From: Streptosporangiaceae bacterium
Lineage (GTDB): Bacteria; Actinomycetota; Actinomycetes; Streptosporangiales; Streptosporangiaceae
DNA length: 10,333 bases
Direction: 5' to 3'
NCBI GenBank assembly: GCA_030040415.1
Contig: JASHTT010000233.1
Span: 1-10,333, forward strand
Part shown: positions 1-6,301 of the stretch, piece by piece
How positions within the stretch are numbered: position 1 is the first letter of the stretch
Layout: the number at the start of each line of letters is the position of its first letter
The notes under the pieces: model-generated
Told to the model about the DNA's origin: nothing
Database searches by the model: none
Seen by the model: the letters and a program-made list of their open reading frames with translations, nothing else
Translations under genes and position numbers: made by a program

Positions 1-1
1 C

Positions 2-520
2 GACCTGGACGGCGCGCCAGGACCGGCGCTGGTGCCTGACCGCGGCCTGTGCATTCCGGCGGGCACGGCCTACCAGTTGCGCTCCGACCGGTCCGCCGGG
101 TTGCGCATGGACATGGTCGCGCTGCCCGCCGCCGACCGGGCCGGTGTGCCGCTCGGCCGAGACCTGCAAGACTGCCCGGTCGAGACGACCGGAGATCGGC
201 GGTTCCGCGTCCTGTTCGGCCCCGGCCGCGACTGCGCGGTAGCGACCCAGTTCGTCGGCGAGATCCCGCCAGGCCGGGCACCGCAGCACAGCCATCCCTA
301 CGACGAGGTCGTCCTGATCCTGCAAGGCACCGGCGTCGCTCACCTGGCCGGGGCCCACCGCGACCTTTCCGCGGGCACGTGCCTGCACCTGCCGCCCGGG
401 CTGCCGCACTGCCTGGAGAACACGGGCCAGCGAGCGATGCGCGTTCTCGGCGTCTTCCACCCGGCCGACACCCCGGCCGCGAAGCTGACCGAGCCTGGAC
501 GGGTCAGCAGACGTAGGTGA
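2..520 (+). CDS. Cupin-domain protein, 3' part (5' end outside window)
   Basis: The reading frame is open to the left window edge. The GTG at 32 is the first possible start inside the window but need not be the real one, since the residues before it and the stretch 'GLCIPAGTAYQLRS' look like the end of a preceding beta-barrel. A full cupin follows. Motif 1 (about 272-328) has the metal-binding pattern HSH-x3-E-x6-G, with His codons at 287 and 293 and Glu at 305. Motif 2 (about 374-421) has G-x5-P-x-G-x2-H-x3-N, with His at 407. These three His and one Glu normally bind Fe, Mn or another divalent metal. The protein may therefore be a bicupin, either an enzyme such as a dioxygenase or isomerase, or a sugar/ligand-binding regulator; the substrate cannot be told. 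Its last 17 bp overlap the 3' end of the convergent phosphodiesterase gene. Confidence 0.8.
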   Translation, partial: DLDGAPGPALVPDRGLCIPAGTAYQLRSDRSAGLRMDMVALPAADRAGVPLGRDLQDCPVETTGDRRFRVLFGPGRDCAVATQFVGEIPPGRAPQHSHPYDEVVLILQGTGVAHLAGAHRDLSAGTCLHLPPGLPHCLENTGQRAMRVLGVFHPADTPAAKLTEPGRVSRRR

Positions 521-1625
521 GCAACGGGACGAACTGATCGGCCGACGTCAGGGAGCCGTGCATGCCGACTAGAGCCGACTCACGCGGCTCGGCGGCCGTC
601 GCGACCACCGCCGACGCACCGATCGGGGTGACGACGACGTCGCCTATGCGGTCCGCCACCCGCGGGTCCACGGGACCGAACCAGCCGTCTGCTACCGCCT
701 GCTCGCGGCGCACCACCCGGAAGTCGTCGCCAAGGCTCTCCTGCCACGCGGCATGCACGTCAGCCGCGGCGCCCGGCTGGGCGTAGACATGCCGCGCCCG
801 TGGCTCGCCGCCGAGCAGCGCGACCCCGGAGCGCAGCGCGGGACGCGCGTCCACGTCCACCCGCCGCTCCGCAGGAACATCGACCATCCCATGGTCGGCG
901 GTGATGTGCAGTGCGGTGCCGGACGGCAGCGCCGAAGCGAGCTGCTCGGCGAGCCGGTCCACGTGACCGAGCTGGAAGCGCCAGGCCGCCGACTCGCAGC
1001 CGCAGACGTGACCGGTCGCGTCCAGATCCCCCGTGTAGACCATGGCGAACGCCGCCGGCGCCGCACTAAGCGCGGACACGGCCCGCGCCACCAGGGCTCC
1101 CGGCGTGTCCGCGGCGACGTACGTGGCACCGCGCATGGCTGCGACCGACAGCCCGCTGTCCCGGAAGGCACCGGCCGCAACGCGGTAGGCCGGGACTCCC
1201 GCGGCGGCGGCACGCTCGAAGATCGTCGTCCCGGGCTGCCAGCTCAGCGGGTCCACGGTCTTATCCCAGCGCAGCGCGTTCAGCAGCCGGCCGGTGCCCG
1301 GCACGCGCACCTGGTAGCCGAGCAGCCCGTGCTGGCCCGGCGGCCTGCCCGTACCGAGTGAGCCCAGGCTGGTCGCGGTGGTGGCCGGGAATCCCGCAGT
1401 CAGGTAGCTGCCCCTGGCCGCGAGCCCGGACAGGAACGGTGCCGCGGCGGCGTTGCGCTGCAGCAGCTCCCAGCCGAGCCCGTCCACGACGAGCAGGCAG
1501 ACGCGCGACGCAGCCGGAAGGCCGAACGTGTCCTCCTCGCCCAGCACGCCTGCCGACGCCAGCAGTGACCGGCTCAGGTCTGCCAGCGTGTTCTGTCCGT
1601 AGGCGAGTGGCATCGCCATCGTCAC
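504..1625 (-). CDS. Alkaline phosphatase superfamily / type I phosphodiesterase-nucleotide pyrophosphatase-like protein
   Basis: A 373-residue predicted metal-dependent phosphohydrolase of the NPP-like branch. Visible motifs in order: 'LLVVDGLGW' with metal-binding Asp48; 'GFPATTATSLGSLGTG' at 79-93 carrying the likely nucleophile (Thr82 or Thr83); 'GDLDATGHVCG' with Asp202 and His206; 'ITADHGM' with Asp244 and His245; and a C-terminal 'GMHGS' with His356. The full two-metal ligand set is therefore present and the enzyme looks active. No signal peptide or membrane segment is obvious, so a cytoplasmic location is likely. The natural substrate (phosphodiester, nucleotide or phosphonate) is not deducible. 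The GTG start at 1625 has a GGGGAA-type site just upstream; ATGs at 1619 and 1613 are alternatives. It is the last gene of the operon, 29 nt after the DUF5998-type gene, and its stop lies inside the convergent cupin gene. Confidence 0.85.
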   Translation of the reverse strand: MTMAMPLAYGQNTLADLSRSLLASAGVLGEEDTFGLPAASRVCLLVVDGLGWELLQRNAAAAPFLSGLAARGSYLTAGFPATTATSLGSLGTGRPPGQHGLLGYQVRVPGTGRLLNALRWDKTVDPLSWQPGTTIFERAAAAGVPAYRVAAGAFRDSGLSVAAMRGATYVAADTPGALVARAVSALSAAPAAFAMVYTGDLDATGHVCGCESAAWRFQLGHVDRLAEQLASALPSGTALHITADHGMVDVPAERRVDVDARPALRSGVALLGGEPRARHVYAQPGAAADVHAAWQESLGDDFRVVRREQAVADGWFGPVDPRVADRIGDVVVTPIGASAVVATAAEPRESALVGMHGSLTSADQFVPLLTYVC

Positions 1626-1654
1626 CAGGTTCCCCGTAACGCGATGCTCAATCG

Positions 1655-2245
1655 TCAGGGCCGGCTCGTCGCCTCGGTCAGCGCCTGGGCGAAATCGATA
1701 ACTTGCTGCACGGCTTCCTCGCCGTCCGCCGCCACACTCACCCGAACCGTCAGGTCATCGGCGGTCAGCGTGCCGGAGTAGCCGTGGTCCGCGTCGCAGT
1801 TCTCGTCACCGCAGTGCGCTGGCTCAATCTCGATGTGCGAGAGCACATTCCAGCCGATCGTCAGTACCGCCTCGCTCGGCATGGACCCGGGCTTGTACTT
1901 GTCCGGGTCGGCGAAGACCCGGGTCAAAGCGACCGACGAGATGCGGGAGTGGCGTACGGCCTCGGTGCTGGTCTCCGCCTGCGGGCGCGAGTCCGGGTCG
2001 TTCTCGTCCGCCGGGTACTCGTCGGTGTGCGAGTACACCAGCCGCGTCGGGGTGAGCGCCATGACCGTGGCGTGCCGCCGCACCTCCATGCCTGGATCGA
2101 AGTGCGCGTCGTGGATCACGACGAAGGAGACCACGTGCTCGGTCCCCACGGCCGATGACACCGCGTCGTAGACGAGGCCCGGGTAGTAGCCGCTCCGCTC
2201 GATCGCGGCCTGCAGCGCGCTGCCAGTCGCCTTGGTTTCGCTCAT
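1655..2245 (-). CDS. DUF5998-type actinobacterial protein of unknown function
   Basis: A 196-residue soluble protein. From memory it resembles the actinobacterial family DUF5998: the opening 'AIERSGYYPGLV', the middle 'RRHATVMALTPTRLVYSHTDE', 'ISSVALTRVFADPDKY', and a C-terminal part with 'CGDENCDADHGY'. That last stretch places Cys145, Cys150 and His154 close together, with the acidic residues of 'GDENCDAD' around them, which could bind a metal. No known catalytic motif is visible, and no membrane segment or signal peptide. The ATG start overlaps the stop of the preceding reductase gene by four bases (ATGA at 2242-2245), so translation is probably coupled; an AGGATGGG-like site sits inside the end of that gene. 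The phosphodiesterase gene follows 29 nt later. As I recall, this family often lies beside such a phosphatase gene in actinomycetes, which would suggest a shared pathway. The function is unknown. Confidence 0.75.
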   Translation of the reverse strand: MSETKATGSALQAAIERSGYYPGLVYDAVSSAVGTEHVVSFVVIHDAHFDPGMEVRRHATVMALTPTRLVYSHTDEYPADENDPDSRPQAETSTEAVRHSRISSVALTRVFADPDKYKPGSMPSEAVLTIGWNVLSHIEIEPAHCGDENCDADHGYSGTLTADDLTVRVSVAADGEEAVQQVIDFAQALTEATSRP

Positions 2246-2958
2246 GTGCCCATCCTGCCCTGTTCGGGCACCGGCAGGTACCGGAGCACCGCCATGTCAC
2301 CAACATGGGACACTCCCGCCAGTACCAGACGCCCCCGGGCCAAACCCGTCGGCGGGCGATGACCAAGCAGCCGCGGCGCCGCTTCGTCGGCGACGAACAC
2401 CGGCGCCACGGCGAGCAGTAGCTCGTCCGCCAGGCCGTCCGACAGGAACTGCGCAAGCAGCCCGGCGCCGCCCTCGACCATGAGCCGACCGATGCCACGA
2501 CCGGCCAGGTCCGCAAGCACCGCGCCGAGACTGACTTGCCCCGGCGGTCCCGGCGGCCCCGGCACGTCGACCACGGTGCCAGCGCCAGCCAACGCGGCGC
2601 GCAAACCGGCAGCCACGGCAGCCGGCGCGTAGACCAACGGCGGGCTGGCTGGATCCGCGAAGACCCTGGCGGCCCGGTCCAGATTGCCGCTGCCGGTGAC
2701 AGTCACGCGCAGCGGGCTGGCAGGCTGCCCGGCGTCCAGCCGCCGCTGGCGCCGCGCCGCCGACCGGACCTTCAGCGCCGGATCGTCGATCCGGATCGTG
2801 CCCGCCCCGACCATGATCGCATCGGAGCGCGACCGCAGCTCGTCCACGCGGTCCAGGTCCGTCTCGTCGGACAGCACAAGCCGGACGGGGCTGGCGTCAT
2901 CGATGTAGCCGTCTGCCGACATCGCGGCGGACAGCAAGACGTGCGGTCGGCTCGCCAT
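2242..2958 (-). CDS. RibD C-terminal domain-type (pyrimidine/dihydrofolate reductase-like) NADPH reductase
   Basis: A 238-residue stand-alone reductase domain of the RibD_C/DHFR-like fold. Evidence: the N-terminal strand 'RPHVLLSAAMSADGYI' (4-19), 'SDAIMVGAGTIRIDDPAL' (45-62), typical of 5-amino-6-(5-phosphoribosylamino)uracil reductases, and 'RLMVEGGAGLLAQFL' (158-172), the Gly-rich cofactor region, followed by 'LADELLLAVAPVFVADEA'. There is no N-terminal deaminase domain, so it is either a monofunctional pyrimidine reductase of riboflavin synthesis or one of the many RibD_C paralogues with another substrate. I chose the ATG at 2958 because GGAGGG lies three bases upstream and the conserved fold begins at residue 4; a 36-residue longer reading would overlap the HIT gene and looks non-native. 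It is the second gene of the operon, 19 nt after HIT, with a 4-bp overlap into the next gene. Confidence 0.85.
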   Translation of the reverse strand: MASRPHVLLSAAMSADGYIDDASPVRLVLSDETDLDRVDELRSRSDAIMVGAGTIRIDDPALKVRSAARRQRRLDAGQPASPLRVTVTGSGNLDRAARVFADPASPPLVYAPAAVAAGLRAALAGAGTVVDVPGPPGPPGQVSLGAVLADLAGRGIGRLMVEGGAGLLAQFLSDGLADELLLAVAPVFVADEAAPRLLGHRPPTGLARGRLVLAGVSHVGDMAVLRYLPVPEQGRMGT

Positions 2959-2977
2959 CGACCCTCCACCGTGGCTG

Positions 2978-3400
2978 CTATCCGGGCGGCAGCGGGCCAG
3001 TACCGAGCGCCGCCCGCAGCCGTCCGGCGTACTCCTCGGCCTCCTCGTCGCTGGCGTACCGGCCACGCGGCCAGAAGAAACCGCGCAGCCCGTCTCCCTT
3101 GGTCCGCGGCACCACGTGCACGTGCAGGTGCGGCACGCTCTGGCTGACTACGTTGTTCGCAGCCACGAAGGTGCCCTGGCAGCCGAGCGCCGACGGCATC
3201 ACCGCGCTGATCCGCTGCACGTGCAGGAAGAACGGGCCGACGGAACGAGCCGGCAGGTCCGCGAGCGTTTCGGCGTGCTCGCGAGGCAGCACGAGCACGT
3301 GGCCCTTGAAAACCGGCCTCGCGTCGAGGAACGCCACCGCCTCCTCGTCGGCCAGGACAACCTGGGCTGGCGCCAACCCGGCGATGATGTCGCAGAACAC
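2978..3400 (-). CDS. HIT family nucleotide-binding hydrolase (start codon uncertain, see 3410-3427)
   Basis: A histidine-triad protein of the HinT/Fhit-like superfamily, whose members hydrolyse or transfer nucleoside phosphates (AMP-NH2, ApnA and similar). The signature H-x-H-x-H-x-x is seen as 'PHLHVHVVPR', with His91, His93 and His95 counted from the GTG at 3400; the middle His is the expected nucleophile. 'FKGHVLVLPREH' (31-42) and the N-terminal 'FCDIIAG' also fit. The first canonical start in this frame is GTG 3398-3400, but it has no usable ribosome site and would cut the conserved CVFC motif after its first Cys. The good SD and the family-like N-terminus MSDCVFC point instead to an ATC codon at 3410-3412 (144 residues). 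An in-frame TGA further upstream excludes a longer protein. It is the first gene of a four-gene operon and is divergent from the sensor kinase gene. The family call is firm; the start is not. Confidence 0.88.
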   Translation of the reverse strand: MFCDIIAGLAPAQVVLADEEAVAFLDARPVFKGHVLVLPREHAETLADLPARSVGPFFLHVQRISAVMPSALGCQGTFVAANNVVSQSVPHLHVHVVPRTKGDGLRGFFWPRGRYASDEEAEEYAGRLRAALGTGPLPPG

Positions 3401-3409
3401 GCAGTCGCT

Positions 3410-3427
3410 GATTTCGCCCTTCCTTCC
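3410..3427 (-). promoter_or_regulatory. Shine-Dalgarno and possible non-canonical ATC start of the HIT gene
   Basis: Read on the minus strand, two overlapping GGAAGG motifs (3422-3427 and 3418-3423) lie 9 and 5 nt before an in-frame ATC at 3410-3412, an ideal distance. The same motifs are 17-21 nt from the GTG at 3400, which is too far. Starting at ATC gives (M)SDCVFCDII, the usual HIT N-terminus. A genuine rare start, a point mutation, or a base-call error (ATG read as ATC) all fit. Confidence 0.5.
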
Positions 3428-3518
3428 CCGCGCGGCGCAGGGTGCACAAGCAGGCCGGCAGCTTCATCCGGCAGGCTGACCAGGTGCAGCCGACAAGCTG
3501 ACGCGCGACAGCGAAGCC

Positions 3519-3538
3519 GAGAATACGCTGGACTGATG
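3519..3538 (+). promoter_or_regulatory. Probable leaderless promoter -10 of the sensor kinase gene
   Basis: TACGCT (3524-3529) lies exactly six bases before the ATG at 3536, which would place the transcription start at or next to the A of the start codon. A GAGAAT hexamer overlaps it at 3519-3524. No Shine-Dalgarno is visible upstream of the ATG, which supports a leaderless mRNA. No convincing -35 was found. The reverse complement of the same stretch contains TATTCT, which could serve as a -10 for the divergent HIT operon, but that is weaker. Confidence 0.45.
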
Positions 3539-4774
3539 TCAGTGCTCTACGCCTGGCTGCGCCGCCACCCGTTGCTGGTGGACAGCGGCCTAGCCCTGGT
3601 TCTCGCCGTGATCAGCGTGCCGACGGACGACTTGCGGCCAGCCCCGGTTGCCTTGCTGACGGTGCTCATGGTCGTGCCGGTCGCGTTCCGGCGCAAGGTA
3701 CCGATCTGGGCCCTCGGGGTATGCCTGGCCTGCGCCATCGCCCAGCTCTTCGGGCCAGGGCCAGCGCCCTCGGACGTCGCGGTGCTCGTGCTGATCTACA
3801 CGATTGCCGCTTACCGCCCGCGTCGCTACTCGGTGATCGCGCTCATCACGTGCCTGCTCGCCGCCGTCGTCGCGGTTGTGGTCTGGACTCCGCTGCAGCG
3901 CGTCGGCGTGCTCGACGGGCTGTACTTCGGCGCCGTGCTGTTCGGCGGCAGCGCACTGATCGCCTGGACCATCGGCGACTCCATGCGATTCAGGCGCGGC
4001 TACTACGCCGCGCTCGAGGAGCGGGCTGCCCGGCTGGAAGCCGACCGGCACGTGCAGGCCAAGATGGCGGCGGCCGCCGAGCGCGCCCGGATCGCCAGGG
4101 AGTTGCACGACGTGATAGCGCACCACGTCAGCGTCATGGTCGTGCAGGCCGACGGGGCCAGCTACGCGCTGCACGCCGATCCCGCCAAGGCTGAGGCAGC
4201 GCTCAAGGCGATATCGAGCACGGGCAGGCAGGCGCTGGGCGAGATGCGGGCGCTGCTCGGCGTGCTCCGCTCGGCCGACGACCGCGCGGCGCTCGCGCCC
4301 CTGCCGGGGCTCGGCGAGCTGCGCGAACTCCTCGACCAGGCGCGGGCGGCAGGCCTTGGCGTGACCTACACGCTCAGCGGGGTTCCCAGGGACCTGCCCG
4401 AGGGCGCCGAGCTCGCCGCATACCGCGTCGTGCAGGAGTCGCTGACCAACACCCGCAAGCACGCCGGGCCTGACGCGTCGGCCTCGGTCACGCTGCGGTA
4501 CGAACCGGACTGGCTCATCGTCGAGGTCACCGACAACGGCATAGCCGGTCCGACGGCAGACAGCGCCGGCAACGGGCTGGCCGGCATGCGTGAGCGGATC
4601 CAGATGTATGGCGGCACCGTCGAGGCCGGGCCACTGCCGGGCGGCGGATTCGGCGTGCTGGCCCGGCTGCCGTGCCCCCGGCATGAGGCGCCGCGCAAGA
4701 GCGCAGCCCACGCCCGGGCGCCTGCGACGGATCCGGACTGGGCGACGGCGGGACTGGAAGCCGAGACGGTATGA
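3536..4774 (+). CDS. DesK/NarL-type sensor histidine kinase
   Basis: A 412-residue membrane sensor kinase. The N-terminal half holds about five or six hydrophobic segments (roughly 14-30, 36-52, 57-73, 79-93, 99-118, 127-147) with very short loops, so it probably senses within the membrane or at its surface rather than through a large external domain. A short helical linker (about 156-185) leads to the HisKA_3 dimerisation domain, 'RIARELHDVIAHHVSVMVVQA', in which His191 is the predicted phosphorylated residue. The HATPase_c domain follows: N-box 'ESLTNTRKHAG' (301-311), G1 'VTDNG' (331-335), G2 'GNGLAGMRER' (345-354). The last 30 residues are a charged tail of unknown role. The ATG at 3536 is chosen because the hydrophobic domain begins there and a -10 hexamer lies just upstream; the frame stays open further upstream but that part is antisense to the HIT gene. 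The stop overlaps the regulator start (ATGA). The signal is not deducible. Confidence 0.92.
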   Translation: MSVLYAWLRRHPLLVDSGLALVLAVISVPTDDLRPAPVALLTVLMVVPVAFRRKVPIWALGVCLACAIAQLFGPGPAPSDVAVLVLIYTIAAYRPRRYSVIALITCLLAAVVAVVVWTPLQRVGVLDGLYFGAVLFGGSALIAWTIGDSMRFRRGYYAALEERAARLEADRHVQAKMAAAAERARIARELHDVIAHHVSVMVVQADGASYALHADPAKAEAALKAISSTGRQALGEMRALLGVLRSADDRAALAPLPGLGELRELLDQARAAGLGVTYTLSGVPRDLPEGAELAAYRVVQESLTNTRKHAGPDASASVTLRYEPDWLIVEVTDNGIAGPTADSAGNGLAGMRERIQMYGGTVEAGPLPGGGFGVLARLPCPRHEAPRKSAAHARAPATDPDWATAGLEAETV

Positions 4775-5463
4775 GCCAGCTAGCCGACGGCGCTCCGGTC
4801 ATCACGATCGTCCTGGTAGACGACCAGGAGCTGGTCAGGGCCGGTTTCCGGATGGTGCTCGACGCCCAGCCGGACATGCGGGTAGTCGGCGAGGCGGCTG
4901 ACGGGCTGGCCGCGATCGAAATGGCCAGGACCTGCCCGGCGGACGTCATGGTGATGGACGCCCGGATGCCGCGCCTTGACGGAGTGGAGGCGACCAAGCG
5001 GATCCGCGAGGCCGGCGACAGGCCGCGCGTGCTGATGCTTACGACCTTCGATCTTGACGAGTACGCGTTCGCCGCGCTTAAGGCCGGCGCTAGCGGGTTC
5101 CTGCTCAAGGACGTGCCGCCCGAGGAACTGCTGTTCGCGATCCGCGCGGTGCACTCGGGCGACTCGGTCGTGGCGCCGTCCACGACCCGGCGCCTCATCG
5201 ACAGGTTCGCTGCGCTGCTGCCGGGTGGCGAACCCGATCCCCCGGCCGAGCTCGGCGAGCTGACCGAGCGCGAACGGGAGGTGCTGACGCTTGTCGCGCA
5301 AGGGCTGTCCAACCAGGAGATCGCCCACCGGCTGTTCGTCTCCGAAGCGACAGTGAAGACACACGTCGGCCGGGTGCTGGCGAAGCTCGGCCTGCGTGAC
5401 CGGGTGCAGGCCGTCGTCTTCGCCTACGAGCACGGCCTCGTCCGCGCTGGCCATCGGCCCTGA
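4771..5463 (+). CDS. NarL/FixJ-family response regulator (REC + LuxR HTH)
   Basis: A 230-residue DNA-binding regulator, the partner of the kinase just upstream. Its receiver domain (about 11-128) shows the acidic pair Asp17/Asp18, the phospho-acceptor Asp63 in 'VMDARMP', the switch Thr91/Thr92 in 'LMLTTF', and Lys113 in 'LLKDVPPEELL'. The output domain (about 163-225) is a complete LuxR-type helix-turn-helix: 'LTEREREVLTLVAQGLS', 'NQEIAHRLFVSEATVKTHV', 'VLAKLGLRDRVQAV'. All residues needed for phosphorylation are present. The ATG is inside the kinase stop (ATGA at 4771-4774), so expression is translationally coupled to the kinase. No adjacent target operon is evident: the next gene on the same strand, the ChrB-type gene, starts 56 nt later and seems to have its own promoter, though read-through is possible. 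Confidence 0.95.
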   Translation: MSQLADGAPVITIVLVDDQELVRAGFRMVLDAQPDMRVVGEAADGLAAIEMARTCPADVMVMDARMPRLDGVEATKRIREAGDRPRVLMLTTFDLDEYAFAALKAGASGFLLKDVPPEELLFAIRAVHSGDSVVAPSTTRRLIDRFAALLPGGEPDPPAELGELTEREREVLTLVAQGLSNQEIAHRLFVSEATVKTHVGRVLAKLGLRDRVQAVVFAYEHGLVRAGHRP

Positions 5464-5507
5464 CCCGGCCGGTGCCACAAGGCGGCCTGGCGACGCGCCT
5501 TAGCTGC

Positions 5508-5522
5508 GAGAATGGCTGCGTG
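5508..5522 (+). promoter_or_regulatory. Probable leaderless promoter -10 of the ChrB-type gene
   Basis: GAGAAT (5508-5513) is followed by six bases and then the GTG at 5520. This is the same geometry seen before the kinase and aminopeptidase genes. No ribosome-binding site is visible before the GTG, and no -35 was recognised. The 56-nt gap after the response regulator could alternatively be crossed by read-through. Confidence 0.4.
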
Positions 5523-6071
5523 CCCAGTAGCGACAACGCCGACGGCGGCTGGCTGCTGCTCGTCTACCGCGTGCCGTCCGAGCCCACCAGGCTTCGAGCC
5601 GCAGTGTGGCGCCGTATTAAGAGCCTCGGCGCCATCTACCTGCAGAACTCGGTGGCCGCGCTACCGGCCAGCCCGGCGGCCGAAAGGTCGCTGCGACTGC
5701 TGCGTAACGAGATACTCGAGATGTCCGGTACCGCGATGCTCATGTCCTGCTCAGTGCTGGCAGGCGAGGCCGAGATCCGGTCCGCGTTCACCGCCGCCCG
5801 GGACGACGAGTACGAAGAAATCATCGACAAGTGCCGGGACTTCCTCGGCGAGGTCGAGAAGGAGTACGCCGACAGCCACTTCAGCTATGCCGAGCTCGAA
5901 GAGAACGAGGTTGACCTGATCAAGCTGCGTACCTGGCTGCAGCGAGTGCGCGAACGGGACGTGTTCGGCGGGGCCGGCCTCCAGGCAGCGCTCAGCTCGC
6001 TGGCGGAGTGCGAGGAGAAGCTTGAGGCGTACGCGACGCGTGTCTACGCCGAGGAAGCAGAGAGCCACTGA
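5520..6071 (+). CDS. ChrB N-terminal-domain protein (orphan, no C-terminal ChrB domain)
   Basis: A 183-residue cytoplasmic protein matching the N-terminal domain of the chromate-resistance regulator ChrB: 'WLLLVYRVPSEPTRLRAAVWRRIKSLGAIYLQNSVAALP' region at 11-49 (opening W-L-L-L and the R-x-x-x-W-R-R-x-K-x-L-G-A core), then an amphipathic, acidic helical part (about 95-180) ending 'LAECEEKLEAYATRVY'. Full-length ChrB proteins carry a second, C-terminal domain, which is absent here; short forms of this kind occur in actinobacteria. In ChrB systems the protein regulates a chromate transporter, ChrA, but no chrA is in the window. The GTG at 5520 is chosen because family similarity begins right after it and a -10 hexamer sits six bases upstream. 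Its last 80 bp overlap the convergent small membrane protein gene. Whether it senses chromate, another oxyanion or something else is unknown. Confidence 0.8.
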   Translation: MPSSDNADGGWLLLVYRVPSEPTRLRAAVWRRIKSLGAIYLQNSVAALPASPAAERSLRLLRNEILEMSGTAMLMSCSVLAGEAEIRSAFTAARDDEYEEIIDKCRDFLGEVEKEYADSHFSYAELEENEVDLIKLRTWLQRVRERDVFGGAGLQAALSSLAECEEKLEAYATRVYAEEAESH

Positions 6072-6300
6072 CCGCCCGCCGCAGGCTCACCGGCAGCAGC
6101 ACGACCAGCACCACCGGCAGCAGCCACCAGGCCGTGACCCCCGCCTTGCCCAGGCCGTACGTCCCGGCCAGGCCGACTACGACGCCGGCCGCGACCACCC
6201 AGTCGTCGCCGATCACGAAGTCGTACCAGAAGGCACCGAACGACCGGAGCCAGCGGGCTACCGCGTTCCCCGCCCCGACCTGAGCGTTTGCTTCAGCCAT
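5992..6300 (-). CDS. Small two-helix membrane protein next to the COG4280-like gene
   Basis: A 102-residue protein of no family I can name. The ATG at 6300 is two bases from the upstream stop (TGAGATG) with a G-rich site, AGGGGG, about nine bases before it, so it is clearly co-translated with the transporter-like gene. Layout: a short hydrophilic N-terminus (1-20), an aromatic/acidic stretch 'FGAFWYDFVIGDDW' (21-34), two hydrophobic helices (about 34-51 and 56-72), then an Arg/Ser/Pro-rich tail (73-102) that looks disordered and cytoplasmic. The tail is encoded antisense to the end of the ChrB-type gene (80-bp overlap), so part of it may be read-through rather than conserved protein. It is probably an accessory subunit of the preceding membrane protein, but this rests on context only. 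Confidence 0.7.
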   Translation of the reverse strand: MAEANAQVGAGNAVARWLRSFGAFWYDFVIGDDWVVAAGVVVGLAGTYGLGKAGVTAWWLLPVVLVVLLPVSLRRAVSGSLLPRRRHASRTPQASPRTPPAS

Positions 6301-6301
6301 C

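Noticed and set aside
2772..3467. 231-codon minus-strand frame starting at ATG 3467, overlapping the HIT gene
   Set aside because: I considered whether it gives the HIT protein a longer N-terminus through a frameshift. The translation past the HIT start has no domain character, and the SD plus ATC reading explains the N-terminus without an indel.
3590..4711. 373-codon minus-strand frame antisense to the sensor kinase
   Set aside because: The composition is typical of an antisense GC-rich frame and there is no motif; the kinase on the plus strand is complete.
5467..5487. Possible terminator hairpin after the response regulator (GGCCG ... CGGCC)
   Set aside because: The stem is only five base pairs around an 11-nt loop and no T-run follows; in DNA this GC-rich such short stems are expected by chance.
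5512..5919. ATG at 5512 opening another frame over the ChrB-type gene
   Set aside because: The translation has no family resemblance; the ChrB_N motif lies in the GTG 5520 frame. The ATG is part of the GAGAAT hexamer region.
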